Source: Naumannella cuiyingiana
Lineage (GTDB): Bacteria; Actinomycetota; Actinomycetes; Propionibacteriales; Propionibacteriaceae
Direction of reading: 5' to 3'
Assembly: GCF_013408305.1 (NCBI RefSeq)
Contig: NZ_JACBZS010000001.1
Span: 3,100,001-3,164,000, forward strand
Length of the DNA stretch: 64,000 bases
The translations under genes and the position numbers were made by a program. This document shows, piece after piece, positions 44,506 to 52,590 of the stretch; position 1 is the first letter of the stretch, and each line of letters starts with the position of its first letter. Under the pieces are notes generated by a model. The model saw only the letters and a program-made list of their open reading frames with translations. It was not told where the DNA came from and ran no database searches.

Positions 44506-44598
44506 TCAGTGGGAGCAGTTGGGGCAACTGCAGTTCGTGCAGGTGCAGTCGGCGCAGTTGTCCGTGCAGTTCGGGCACTGGCACTTGGCTTCGGCCAT
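44506..44598 (-). CDS. Metallothionein-like Cys-rich peptide (30 aa)
   Basis: A complete small gene with a textbook ribosome binding site (AAGGAGG, 5 nt before the ATG) and a 30-residue product containing nine cysteines at 6, 8, 11, 15, 18, 20, 23, 25 and 28. The order is CxCx2C, Cx2CxC, Cx2-CxCx2C, and a terminal His closes it. Such CxC and CxxC density is the hallmark of metallothioneins, which bind Cu(I), Zn or Cd in the cytoplasm. It is shorter than the mycobacterial MymT (about 50 residues). It stands alone between tRNA-Leu and the M20 peptidase gene. No obvious metal-responsive operator was identified. Confidence 0.85.
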   Translation of the reverse strand: MAEAKCQCPNCTDNCADCTCTNCSCPNCSH

Positions 44599-44675
44599 GG
44601 CGTCCTCCTTGGTTGCCCCGATTGTCGACCCGACCCCGCGGGATGGGCAAGGGCTGCCCGCGCGACGATGGGTCC

Positions 44676-46016
44676 ATGACCGACGCAGCGACCACGCGCC
44701 CCGGCACGAGACGACCCGATGCGGAGGTGGTCGACCTCTGCGCGGAACTGATCAGGATCGACACCACCAACTTCGGCCCGGGCGTCGACGGGCCCGGGGA
44801 GCGGGCGGGCGCCGAGTATGTCGCCGCGAAGCTCGACGAGGTCGGCATCGATTGCACCCTGTACGAGTCCGAGCCGCGGCGTACCACGCTTGTTGCGGAT
44901 TTCGCGCCCGAGGGGACCGAGCCGGGCGCCGAGCCGCTGCTGATCCACGGACACCTCGACGTGGTGCCGGCCGATGCTGCCGACTGGACGGTCGATCCGT
45001 TCGCCGGCGAGTTGCGCGACGGCATGGTCTGGGGGCGCGGCGCGGTGGACATGAAGGACTTCGACGCGATGGTGCTCTCGGTGGTACGCGACCGCGTCCG
45101 GACGGGCCGGGCTCCCCGGCGCCCGCTCCGGCTGATCTTCACCGCCGACGAGGAGGCCGGCGGGGTGCTCGGCGCCGACTGGCTGGTCCGCAACCATCCG
45201 GAGACGGTCGAGGGCTGCACGCACGCGATCGGCGAGGTGGGCGGATTCTCGTTGACGGTACGCGATGACCTGCGGCTCTATCTCGTACAGACCGCCGAGA
45301 AGGGGATGGCCTGGCTCAAGCTGATCGCCGACGGCACCGCGGGGCACGGCTCGATGCGCAACGACGACAATGCGGTCACCGAGCTGGCCGCCGCCGTCGC
45401 CCGGATCGGCAGCCACCGCTGGCCACACCGGATCACCGATGCCCAGCGCGCGTTCCTCGACGCGATCGCCGACGCCTGGCAGGTCGAGCTCGATCCCGAC
45501 GACGTCGAGACCACACTCGCGCGGCTCGGCTCGATCGCCCGGATGGTCGGCGCGACGATGTCCAATACCGCCAACCCGACGATGCTGCAGGCCGGTTACA
45601 AGGTGAACGTGATCCCGGGCCGCGCCACGGCGGGCCTGGACGGGCGGATCGTGCCGGGTGGCGACGAGGAGTTCTTCGCGACGCTGTCCGAACTGCTCGG
45701 GGACAAGGTGCGCTACGAGATCGACGTGCACAGCTCGGGGATCGAGACCGAGTTCGCGGGCGGGCTGGCCGATGCGATGCAGGCGAGCCTGGCCGCGGAG
45801 GATCCGCATGCCCGGGCCGTGCCGTTCCTGATGAGCGGTGGCACCGACGCCAAGGCGTGGCACCGGATGGGAGTCCGGTGCTTCGGTTTCGCCCCGCTCC
45901 GGCTGCCCCCCGAGCTCGATTTCGTCGGCATGTTCCACGGCGTGGACGAGCGCGTGCCGACCGATTCCCTCGAATTCGGCGCGCGCGTCCTGGACCGATT
46001 CCTCGACCTCGCCTGA
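44676..46016 (+). CDS. M20/M25/M40 family metallo-hydrolase (ArgE/DapE/Acy1-like)
   Basis: A 446-residue zinc peptidase fold: LIRIDTTNFGPG, the metal motif LLIHGHLDVVPAD, GRGAVDMKDFDA (bridging Asp), FTADEEAGG (catalytic Glu pair), a dimerisation domain with GHGSM, and PFLMSGGTDAKAWH with the last metal ligand near the C-terminus in MFHGVDERVP. It hydrolyses a peptide or N-acyl amino acid; the substrate is unknown. Start at ATG 44676, where MTDAATTR begins. This type is common next to DUF5703 and uppP in actinobacteria, as here. Confidence 0.9.
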   Translation: MTDAATTRPGTRRPDAEVVDLCAELIRIDTTNFGPGVDGPGERAGAEYVAAKLDEVGIDCTLYESEPRRTTLVADFAPEGTEPGAEPLLIHGHLDVVPADAADWTVDPFAGELRDGMVWGRGAVDMKDFDAMVLSVVRDRVRTGRAPRRPLRLIFTADEEAGGVLGADWLVRNHPETVEGCTHAIGEVGGFSLTVRDDLRLYLVQTAEKGMAWLKLIADGTAGHGSMRNDDNAVTELAAAVARIGSHRWPHRITDAQRAFLDAIADAWQVELDPDDVETTLARLGSIARMVGATMSNTANPTMLQAGYKVNVIPGRATAGLDGRIVPGGDEEFFATLSELLGDKVRYEIDVHSSGIETEFAGGLADAMQASLAAEDPHARAVPFLMSGGTDAKAWHRMGVRCFGFAPLRLPPELDFVGMFHGVDERVPTDSLEFGARVLDRFLDLA

Positions 46017-46128
46017 AGAGTTCGATTTCGCCTCTTCCGCAACACGCGCCACACCCATTACCGTCACGCGCCACGAGGGCCCGACCGTGGCCCGGCGCCG
46101 CGCCAGCGGCCCGAACGAGGCGGTAGCC

Positions 46129-46704
46129 ATGACGAACCCACCCGGCCGACCCAACTTCGAACCCCCCGCAGCGCCGCCGGCCGCGCCGCGGCGGACTGGC
46201 GTCTGGGCGACCGCACCGCGCGCGGGCACCGTCGTCGGGGAGCCGCCCGCCGGGCCCGAGCGGGTCGGCCGCGGGCTGTTGTTCGCGCTGCCGGCACTGG
46301 TTGTCGGCGCGGCGGTTGCGGTGGCGATCTGGTCCTTGGGCTACATCGCCTCGATCGCCGCGGTGGTCATCGCGGCCGGCGCCGTGGTGCTCTACGCCCG
46401 CGGCGCCGGTCGGCCACCCGAACGCGGCGTCGCTGCGCTGGTCGGGCTGATCGTGGTCGGGCTGGTCGGCACCTTTCTCGCCTGCATCGGCGCCGATCTG
46501 TCGGCCTACTACGACGCGGAAAGCGCACAGATCGACTACGGCCGTGCGGAGTTCCTGGCCGTCAACCTGGTCAATCCCGACGTGCTCGGGGGATACCTCC
46601 CCGACGCGTTGATCTTCCTGCTCCTCGGCGCGCTCGGCGCCGGCGGAACCCTGTTCCGGCTGATGCGCCGGGATTCGCACCCGACGGCCGACCCCGCCCG
46701 GTAA
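46129..46704 (+). CDS. Four-helix membrane protein, paralogue 1
   Basis: A 191-residue protein: a Pro/Ala-rich cytoplasmic N-terminus of about 50 residues, then four hydrophobic segments. The motifs LYARGAGRPPERGVAALVGL, GTFLACIGADLSAYY and NLVNPDVLGGYLPDALIF recur in the next gene. No known domain. The ATG at MTNPPGRPNF is used; an in-frame GTG at 46087 would lengthen it by 14 residues. Confidence 0.75.
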   Translation: MTNPPGRPNFEPPAAPPAAPRRTGVWATAPRAGTVVGEPPAGPERVGRGLLFALPALVVGAAVAVAIWSLGYIASIAAVVIAAGAVVLYARGAGRPPERGVAALVGLIVVGLVGTFLACIGADLSAYYDAESAQIDYGRAEFLAVNLVNPDVLGGYLPDALIFLLLGALGAGGTLFRLMRRDSHPTADPAR

Positions 46705-46792
46705 CAACAGGCCCTTTACGTAACACACGTCACAGCAGTAACCTGCCGCCGAGCCGCTCGCTCGGCTCTCCGGATCATCCGAGGAGGCCTCG

Positions 46793-47392
46793 ATGCCACC
46801 CTTCCCCGTCCTCGGCCCGGCACCCGCCGGAGCGCCGACCCCGCGACTGCCGCTGTCCGCGCGCGGCGGTACGCCCGAGTGGCTGCCCGAGACCTCCGCG
46901 GGCCCACGACCGTCCTTGGAGGAGCCGGTCGACACCACCGAGCACGTCGACCGCGGACTCGCGCTCGCGGCGCTCGGGCTGCTCGGCGGCGCGATCACGC
47001 TGATCGGCCTGTGGGCACCGGGTACGCCCTCGCCGATCTGGTGTTTCGCGATCGCCCTGCTCGCGTTCTGGCTCTACGGCAAGGGCGCGGGCCATGCTCC
47101 CGCCCGGGGCTTCCCGGCCCTGGTCGCCATGATCATCGGTGGCCTGGCCGTCACCTTCGTGGCGTGTCTGGCGGTCGGCCTGTACGCCTACTACCGCGAG
47201 TATGCACCCCAGATCGCACTGCCCGCGCTGCCCTTCGTGATCGCGAACCTGACCGCTCCCCAGCTCTGGTCGGCCTATCTGACCGACGGAATGCTCTTCG
47301 TGCTGTTCGGCGGGCTGGGCGCACTGGCCGGAGTGGTGCAGTTGTTCCTCGGCCGCGAGCGCCGGCCGTTGCGGGCGCGGCGCGCCGCCTGA
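46793..47392 (+). CDS. Four-helix membrane protein, paralogue 2
   Basis: A 199-residue protein with the same plan as its upstream neighbour: a Pro-rich N-terminus, then four membrane segments. LYGKGAGHAPARGFPALVAM, VTFVACLAVGLYAYY and NLTAPQLWSAYLTDGMLF align with paralogue 1. The two genes arose by tandem duplication. CCGAGGAGG lies about 6 nt before the ATG. Function unknown. Confidence 0.78.
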   Translation: MPPFPVLGPAPAGAPTPRLPLSARGGTPEWLPETSAGPRPSLEEPVDTTEHVDRGLALAALGLLGGAITLIGLWAPGTPSPIWCFAIALLAFWLYGKGAGHAPARGFPALVAMIIGGLAVTFVACLAVGLYAYYREYAPQIALPALPFVIANLTAPQLWSAYLTDGMLFVLFGGLGALAGVVQLFLGRERRPLRARRAA

Positions 47393-47421
47393 GCCGCGGT
47401 CCGCGGGGTTGTCCGCGCGGC

Positions 47422-47427
47422 TAGGGT
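47422..47427 (+). promoter_or_regulatory. -10 element of the DUF5703 gene (leaderless)
   Basis: TAGGGT, 8 nt before the ATG at 47436. Confidence 0.45.
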
Positions 47428-47435
47428 GTCTCGCC

Positions 47436-47636
47436 ATGGGAGTCACCGCGATCGAGTACGAGGAGCAGCGGGTACGCCTGGACCGGACGCTGTCGAGGCG
47501 AGCCGTCGCCCGCCTGCTCACCGATGCCGCGGAGTACCGGGGCTGGGAATTGCATCGGCTGCGCCGTTACCGCGATGGCACCCGGGACGCCTGGATGCGG
47601 CGCAAGATCATTCGCGCCCGGCGCACCCTGCCGTGA
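47436..47636 (+). CDS. DUF5703 family small basic protein
   Basis: A 66-residue protein: TAIEYEEQRVRLDRTLSRRA, LLTDAAEYRGWELHRLRRY, MRRKIIRARRT. This is the whole-length pattern of DUF5703, a short Arg-rich family restricted to actinobacteria, usually encoded between an M20 peptidase and an aldo/keto reductase, as here. Function unknown. The start is set by the nearby -10 box. Confidence 0.85.
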   Translation: MGVTAIEYEEQRVRLDRTLSRRAVARLLTDAAEYRGWELHRLRRYRDGTRDAWMRRKIIRARRTLP

Positions 47637-47639
47637 TCA

Positions 47640-48617
47640 TCAGGCGCCGGTCTCGGCGCCGCGGGCCGCGACCGGCCCGCCGGAGACATCATCGAGGGCG
47701 GCCGCGATCTCGGCCGGCAACTCCATCTCCTCGGTGCGCAGGCAGGTGATCAACTGGTCGGCGGTCCGCGCGCCGAGCAACGGGGCCGTCACCCCGGGCG
47801 CATCGCGTACCCACAGCAGCGCGACCTGCAGCGGCTGCAGATCCATCCCGTCGGCGGCCCGGGTGACCGCCTCCACCACGCCGCGATAGCGCTGCTCCAG
47901 ATAGGGCTCGACGAACCAGGCGAAATGATCACTGGCACCGCGCGAGCCGCGCGGCAGGCCGGCGCGATACTTCCCGGTGAGCACGCCACGGCCCAGCGGC
48001 GACCACGGGAAGAAGCCCATCCCGAGCCGCCGGGTGGCCGGCAGGATCTCCATCTCGGCCCGCCTGGCCAGCAACGAGTACTCCGCCTGGCCGCTGGCCA
48101 CCGGCGTGCGGCCGGGCACGGCCCGCTGCCAGGCCGCCGCATAGGCGGTCTGCCAACCGACGAAATTGGACACCCCGACATAGCGGACCCGACCGGAGGA
48201 GACCGCATAGTCCATCGCGGCCAGGGTTTCCTCGATCGGCGCCTCGCCGAAGGCGTGCACCTGCCACAGATCGATCCAGTCCGTGCCCAGGCGCTCCAGC
48301 GACTGATCGAGATCGTGCAACATCCCGCTGCGCGAGGTGTCGACGACCCGGTGCCCGTCGCGGACGCCGAACCCGGCCTTGGTTGCGATGATCATCTCGT
48401 CCCGCGGGACGACCGAGTCGAGCAGCGTGCCGAGCATCTGTTCCGCGGCGCCGCGACCATAGGCAGCGGCGGTGTCGATCATGGTCCCGCCCGCCTGGTG
48501 GAAGGTGGTCAGCAGCGAACGAGCCTCGGGCATGCCGACATCACTGCCCCAGGTCATCGTGCCGAGGCCCAGGCGCGAGACCTGCAGCCCGGTATGGCCG
48601 ACATGGCGACGGATCAT
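47640..48617 (-). CDS. Aldo/keto reductase
   Basis: A 325-residue TIM-barrel NADPH-dependent oxidoreductase: GLQVSRLGLGTMTWG, MIDTAAAYGRGAAEQMLG (catalytic Asp and Tyr), IIATKAGFG (catalytic Lys), IDLWQVHAFGEAPIEE (His), YVGVSNFVGWQ, and cofactor residues near the C-terminus in VTAPLLGARTADQLI. It resembles the YghZ/KAB-like group. Substrate unknown. The ATG is leaderless by its -10 box. It converges on the DUF5703 gene, with 3 bp between the stops. Confidence 0.92.
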   Translation of the reverse strand: MIRRHVGHTGLQVSRLGLGTMTWGSDVGMPEARSLLTTFHQAGGTMIDTAAAYGRGAAEQMLGTLLDSVVPRDEMIIATKAGFGVRDGHRVVDTSRSGMLHDLDQSLERLGTDWIDLWQVHAFGEAPIEETLAAMDYAVSSGRVRYVGVSNFVGWQTAYAAAWQRAVPGRTPVASGQAEYSLLARRAEMEILPATRRLGMGFFPWSPLGRGVLTGKYRAGLPRGSRGASDHFAWFVEPYLEQRYRGVVEAVTRAADGMDLQPLQVALLWVRDAPGVTAPLLGARTADQLITCLRTEEMELPAEIAAALDDVSGGPVAARGAETGA

Positions 48618-48623
48618 GCGTCG

Positions 48624-48629
48624 ACACTA
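48624..48629 (-). promoter_or_regulatory. -10 element of the aldo/keto reductase gene (leaderless)
   Basis: On the minus strand TAGTGT lies 6 nt before the ATG; the same hexamer serves sdhC. Confidence 0.5.
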
Positions 48630-48672
48630 CAATCACGCCCAGTCGGGTCCCGAATCCCACGCAGGAGGCGCA

Positions 48673-49713
48673 ATGAAGCTGTCGCTGAACATCGGCTACA
48701 TGACGGGTCGTGATCGTCCCGAGGACGCCCTGCGGCTGACCCGGCACGCGGAGATGCTCGGCTTCGACACCGTCTGGGCCGCCGAGGCGTACGGCGTCGA
48801 CTGCGTCTCCTTCCTCGCCTGGCTCGCCGGGCAGACCTCGAAGATCAATGTCGGTTCGGCGGTGATGCAGATCCCGGGGCGTACCCCCGCGATGACCGCG
48901 ATGACGGCGACCGGGATGGATGCCGTCAGCGGGGGACGGTTCCGGCTCGGACTGGGGGTTTCCGGACCCCAGGTCGCCGAGGGCTGGCACGGCCGGCCCT
49001 TCGCCAAGCCGCTCGCCCGCAGCCGGGAGTATGTCGGCATCGTCCGTGCCGCGTTGTCGGGCGAGGTGGTCAGCAGCGACGGTGAGCACTATCCGCTGCC
49101 GCTGCCCGGCGGGGCCGGCAAACCGCTCAAGATCATGGCGCGTCCGGTCGCCGATCGGGTGCCGATCTATCTGGCCGCGGTCGGTCCGAAGAATGTCGAG
49201 CTGGCCGGGGAGATCGCCGACGGACTGCAGGCGATCTTCTACGCCGCCGACGCCTCCGAGGGCCTGAACGCGGCGATCGACGCCGGCCTCGCGCGCTCCG
49301 GGCGTACCCGCGACCAGTTCGACGTGATGGCCAGCGTCCCGCTCGCCGCCGGCGACGACGTCGCCGCGGCCGCCGACTCGTTGCGCCCGCACGTCGCGCT
49401 CTACGTCGGCGGGATGGGCAGCCGGAAGCAGAACTTCTACAACGCACACGCCGTCCGGATGGGGTACGCCGACGCGGCCGCGCGGATCCAGGACCTCTAC
49501 CTGTCGGGCAACCAGCGCGAGGCGGCGCGGGAGGTGCCGCAGGAGCTCGTCGAGCGGGTGGCGCTGGTCGGCGATGTCGGGCGCCTGACGACATCGTTGC
49601 GCGCCCTGGCCGACAGCGGCCTGACCAACTGCGCGGTCAGCCCCGCCGGCACGGGCGTCGACGCCAAGATCGCTCAGCTCGACGCGCTCGCCGAGGCGTA
49701 CCGCAACCTGTGA
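48673..49713 (+). CDS. LLM class F420-dependent oxidoreductase
   Basis: A 346-residue luciferase-like monooxygenase fold: LSLNIGYMTGRD, GFDTVWAAEAYGVDCVSFLA, INVGSAVMQIPGRTPAMTAM, FRLGLGVSGPQVAEGWHG and VPIYLAAVGPKNVELAGEIADG. These match actinobacterial LLM F420-dependent reductases (SCO-type, mycobacterial MSMEG-type) rather than FMN-dependent luciferases. It implies the cell makes coenzyme F420 (inference). AGGAGG lies 6 nt before the ATG. Divergent from the aldo/keto reductase gene. Confidence 0.9.
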   Translation: MKLSLNIGYMTGRDRPEDALRLTRHAEMLGFDTVWAAEAYGVDCVSFLAWLAGQTSKINVGSAVMQIPGRTPAMTAMTATGMDAVSGGRFRLGLGVSGPQVAEGWHGRPFAKPLARSREYVGIVRAALSGEVVSSDGEHYPLPLPGGAGKPLKIMARPVADRVPIYLAAVGPKNVELAGEIADGLQAIFYAADASEGLNAAIDAGLARSGRTRDQFDVMASVPLAAGDDVAAAADSLRPHVALYVGGMGSRKQNFYNAHAVRMGYADAAARIQDLYLSGNQREAAREVPQELVERVALVGDVGRLTTSLRALADSGLTNCAVSPAGTGVDAKIAQLDALAEAYRNL

Positions 49714-49716
49714 TGA

Positions 49717-50544
49717 TCATCCGGTCGTGACCGGCGGGATGATCCCGGCCAGCAGCAAGATCGCCAACCCGATGGCCAGCGCCACCCGATAGATCACGAA
49801 CGGCGCAAAGCTGTGGTTGCTGATGTAGCGCATCAGCCAGTGGATCACCGCGAGGCCGATCGCGAACGCCAGCACCGTGGCGACGATGATCGGGCCCCAG
49901 GCGGGATCGGGCTCGTCGGCGACGTCGGTCAGCTTGTACAGCCCGGAGCCGAAGACGGCCGGAATGGCCAGCAGGAACGAGTACTCGGCCGCGGCCCGGC
50001 GGGTGTAGCCCATGAACAGCCCGGCCGTGATCGTGCCGCCCGATCGCGACACCCCGGGCACCAGCGCACAGGCCTGGGCGATGCCGAAGATGATGCCGTC
50101 GCGCCAACTGATCTGGTCCAGTTCCTTGGTCTCCTTGCCGACCCGGTCACCGAGGCCCATCAACAAGCCGACGCCGGCGAGCATCGCCACCGTGATCCAC
50201 AGATTGCGGAACGGTCCCTCGATCAGCGGCTCGAGCACGACGCCGAGGACGATGATCGGGATCGAGCCGAGGATCACCAGCCAGCCGAGGCGGGCGTCGG
50301 GATCGTTGCGGGGGATCTTGCCGACGAGCGCCAGGCACCAGTGGCTGAGGATCCGCCAGATCTTCTTGCGGAAGTAGACGACGACCGCGGTCTCGGTGCC
50401 GAGCTGGGTGATGGCGGTGAAGGCGGCACCCGGGTCCGAACCGAACTGCTGCCCGACGATCGAGACGTGTGCGCTCGACGAGATGGGCAAGAACTCGGTG
50501 AGTCCCTGGACGATCCCCAGGACGATCGCTTCCAGCCAGCTCAT
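49717..50544 (-). CDS. uppP: Undecaprenyl-diphosphate phosphatase
   Basis: A 275-residue integral membrane protein with about eight helices: EAIVLGIVQGLTEFLPISSSAH (first catalytic Glu-rich box) and ACALVPGVSRSGGTITAGLF (PGVSRSG box with the catalytic Ser/Arg). It recycles undecaprenyl diphosphate to the monophosphate carrier for peptidoglycan and for the polysaccharides encoded elsewhere in this window. It can confer bacitracin tolerance. GAGGAAGAG precedes the ATG. Stops of this gene and the LLM gene are 3 bp apart. Confidence 0.94.
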   Translation of the reverse strand: MSWLEAIVLGIVQGLTEFLPISSSAHVSIVGQQFGSDPGAAFTAITQLGTETAVVVYFRKKIWRILSHWCLALVGKIPRNDPDARLGWLVILGSIPIIVLGVVLEPLIEGPFRNLWITVAMLAGVGLLMGLGDRVGKETKELDQISWRDGIIFGIAQACALVPGVSRSGGTITAGLFMGYTRRAAAEYSFLLAIPAVFGSGLYKLTDVADEPDPAWGPIIVATVLAFAIGLAVIHWLMRYISNHSFAPFVIYRVALAIGLAILLLAGIIPPVTTG

Positions 50545-50689
50545 GCTCTTCCTCGTCGTCGGTGGTTGCGCGGTGCGGGCCCGCGGGCCCCGGGCAACAC
50601 TAGGCGCTTGCCGCTCCGGCACCGTCGGACCCGGGTCGGGCCCGCGCGCCGCGAACTGCCACCGGGGTAGCGCCCGGCACCATGGAGCG

Positions 50690-51199
50690 GTGAGCATCCA
50701 TGCCGACCACCCGTTCCTGCCGCCCGACGACGCCCGCGATCCGTTGCGCCGGCTCCGCGGCCGGCTCGCGGCGCCGGTGACGGTGTGGACGATCGGCGCG
50801 CCGGGGCAGCGCCCGGAGGGCTGGACCCTGTCGTCGGTGCTGATCGCCGACGGCGATCCGCCGGAGGTGCTCGGGCTGCTGGACCCCGATTCGGAGTTGG
50901 CCGATGCGCTCCCCGGCGCGACGACCGCGACCGTCAACGTGCTCGCCGAGGGTCAGGCCGCGGTGGCCGAAGCGTTCGCCCGCGTCGCGCCGGCGCCGGG
51001 CGGGCCGTTTCGCACCGGCGAGTGGCTCGACGATGCCCACGGTCCCCGGTTGGCCGGCGCCGCCGGCTGGTTGGGGGTACGCCTGATGCCGGACCCCGGG
51101 CGCGCCGGTTATGCCCTGTTGCTGCGCGGGGTCGTCGAGACCGCGCAGGTCGGCGGGGCCGAACCGCTGTTCCATCTGCGTGGCCGCTACCTGTCCTGA
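50690..51199 (+). CDS. Flavin reductase-family protein
   Basis: A 169-residue split-barrel flavin-binding protein. PLRRLRGRLAAPVTVWTIGA, WTLSSVLIADGDPPEVLGLL, TATVNVLAEGQAAVAEAFA and GYALLLRGVVETAQVG follow the flavin reductase-like order, although the usual TxxS motif is modified to LSSV. It may supply reduced FMN to a monooxygenase or be an FMN-binding reductase of its own. GTG start 145 bp from uppP, divergent. Confidence 0.78.
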   Translation: MSIHADHPFLPPDDARDPLRRLRGRLAAPVTVWTIGAPGQRPEGWTLSSVLIADGDPPEVLGLLDPDSELADALPGATTATVNVLAEGQAAVAEAFARVAPAPGGPFRTGEWLDDAHGPRLAGAAGWLGVRLMPDPGRAGYALLLRGVVETAQVGGAEPLFHLRGRYLS

Positions 51200-51236
51200 C
51201 CCGCTCCGGGCGCGCGGGCGCGTCGGGCCGGCTCAC

Positions 51237-51242
51237 TAGGCT
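51237..51242 (+). promoter_or_regulatory. -10 element of the histidine phosphatase gene (leaderless)
   Basis: TAGGCT, 6 nt before the ATG at 51249. Confidence 0.5.
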
Positions 51243-51248
51243 GGCCTC

Positions 51249-51986
51249 ATGACGACGGTGCTCCTGGTCCGCCACGGGCGTTCGACGGCCAATACCGCGC
51301 GCGTGCTCGCCGGCCGCACACCGGGGATCGACCTGGACGAGACGGGTCGGGGGCAGGCGAGCCGGCTCGGCGACGCGCTGCGGGAGGTCGAGCTGGCCGC
51401 CGCCGTGACCTCCCCGCTGGAGCGCTGCCGGCAGACGGCCGAGCTGATCCTCGCCGGCCGGGGGCTCGAGCCGGTCGTCGAGCCCGAACTGACCGAGTGC
51501 GACTACGGCGAGTGGACCAACCGGTCGCTGGGCGAGCTGGCGAAGGAGGACCTGTGGCGTACCGTGCAGGCCGCGCCGTCCGCCGTGACCTTTCCCGGCG
51601 GGGAATCGATGACGGCGATGGCGGCGCGGGGCGTGGCGGCGATCCGCGCGCATGCGGCCCGGGTCGCGGCCGAGCACGGACCGAACGCGGTCTGGCTGGC
51701 GGTCAGCCACGGTGACGTGATCAAGGCGATCCTGGCTGATGCGCTCGGCCTGCACCTGGACCAGTTCCAGCGCATCTCGACCCATCCGGCGGGCCTGTCG
51801 GTGCTGTCCACCCTCGACGGTCGGACCCGCGTGCTGACGCTGAATGCCGGGACCGATGTGGCGGCGCTGGTGCCGCGGGCGCCGGTGGGCGAGGGCACCC
51901 CCGGCGGCGACGTGGACGATCCGACCGAGCCCGGCGCGGGTTCGCCCGCGGAGGAATCCGGCGTTGCTGCCGGTGGCGGGGCCTAA
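51249..51986 (+). CDS. Histidine phosphatase family protein (MSMEG_4193 type)
   Basis: A 245-residue phosphoglycerate-mutase-like protein: VLLVRHGRSTANT with the RHG nucleophile His about 9, TSPLERCRQTAEL, the acid residue in LTECDYGEWTN, and WLAVSHGDVIKAIL with the second His. A Gly/Pro/Glu-rich tail of about 45 residues follows. In actinobacteria this subgroup is tied to DUF3090, SCO1664 and mshC, as here. Substrate unknown. Confidence 0.9.
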   Translation: MTTVLLVRHGRSTANTARVLAGRTPGIDLDETGRGQASRLGDALREVELAAAVTSPLERCRQTAELILAGRGLEPVVEPELTECDYGEWTNRSLGELAKEDLWRTVQAAPSAVTFPGGESMTAMAARGVAAIRAHAARVAAEHGPNAVWLAVSHGDVIKAILADALGLHLDQFQRISTHPAGLSVLSTLDGRTRVLTLNAGTDVAALVPRAPVGEGTPGGDVDDPTEPGAGSPAEESGVAAGGGA

Positions 51987-51989
51987 GCT
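51984..51989 (+). promoter_or_regulatory. -10 element of the DUF3090 gene (leaderless)
   Basis: TAAGCT, overlapping the end of the phosphatase gene and 7 nt before the ATG at 51997. Confidence 0.45.
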
Positions 51990-51996
51990 GGTCGCT

Positions 51997-52590
51997 ATGT
52001 CGATCGTCGAGCACCGGTACGACGCTCCGGACCGATTCGTCGCCGGGACAGTGGGGGAGCCGGGAGAGCGGACGTTCTTCCTGCAGGCCCGCGAGGGCAA
52101 CCGGATCACCAGCGTGGTGTGTGAGAAGCAGCAGGTCTCGGTGCTCGCCGAGCACCTCGGGCGGATCCTCGACGAGGTGGTACGCCGAAGCGGTGACGTG
52201 CCCGATGCCTACGCCCAGCCCCGTGACGTGCAGCCGCTCGATGCGCCGATCGACGAGGAGTTCCGCGTCGGCACGATGACGCTGGCCTGGGATCCCGACC
52301 AGGCCCGCGTGGTGATCGAGATGTTCGCCCAGACCGACGCCGCGGACGACATGCCCGACGACGAGACCTCGGCCGACGAGGTCGCCGCCGCCGAGTCCGA
52401 GCGCGCCGGCGAGGTCTTCGTGGTGCGGATCACGCCGGCCGGAGCGCGGGAGTTCGTGGCCCGGGCCAATGCGGTCGTCGCCGCGGGTCGGCCCGCCTGT
52501 CCCTTCTGCGCCCAGCCGCTCGACCCCGCCGGGCACATCTGCCCGCGCTCCAACGGCTACCGTCGTCCCCTGTTCGCCTCGGGTGAGTGA
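51997..52590 (+). CDS. DUF3090 family protein
   Basis: A 197-residue protein: RFVAGTVGEPGERTFFLQAR, RITSVVCEKQQVSVLAEHL, EFRVGTMTLAWDPD and a C-terminal zinc-ribbon-like end with CPFC, then HICPRSNGYRR. A conserved actinobacterial family of unknown biochemical function, always found with the SCO1664 family and often with mshC. Its stop overlaps the next start by 8 bp. Confidence 0.9.
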   Translation: MSIVEHRYDAPDRFVAGTVGEPGERTFFLQAREGNRITSVVCEKQQVSVLAEHLGRILDEVVRRSGDVPDAYAQPRDVQPLDAPIDEEFRVGTMTLAWDPDQARVVIEMFAQTDAADDMPDDETSADEVAAAESERAGEVFVVRITPAGAREFVARANAVVAAGRPACPFCAQPLDPAGHICPRSNGYRRPLFASGE

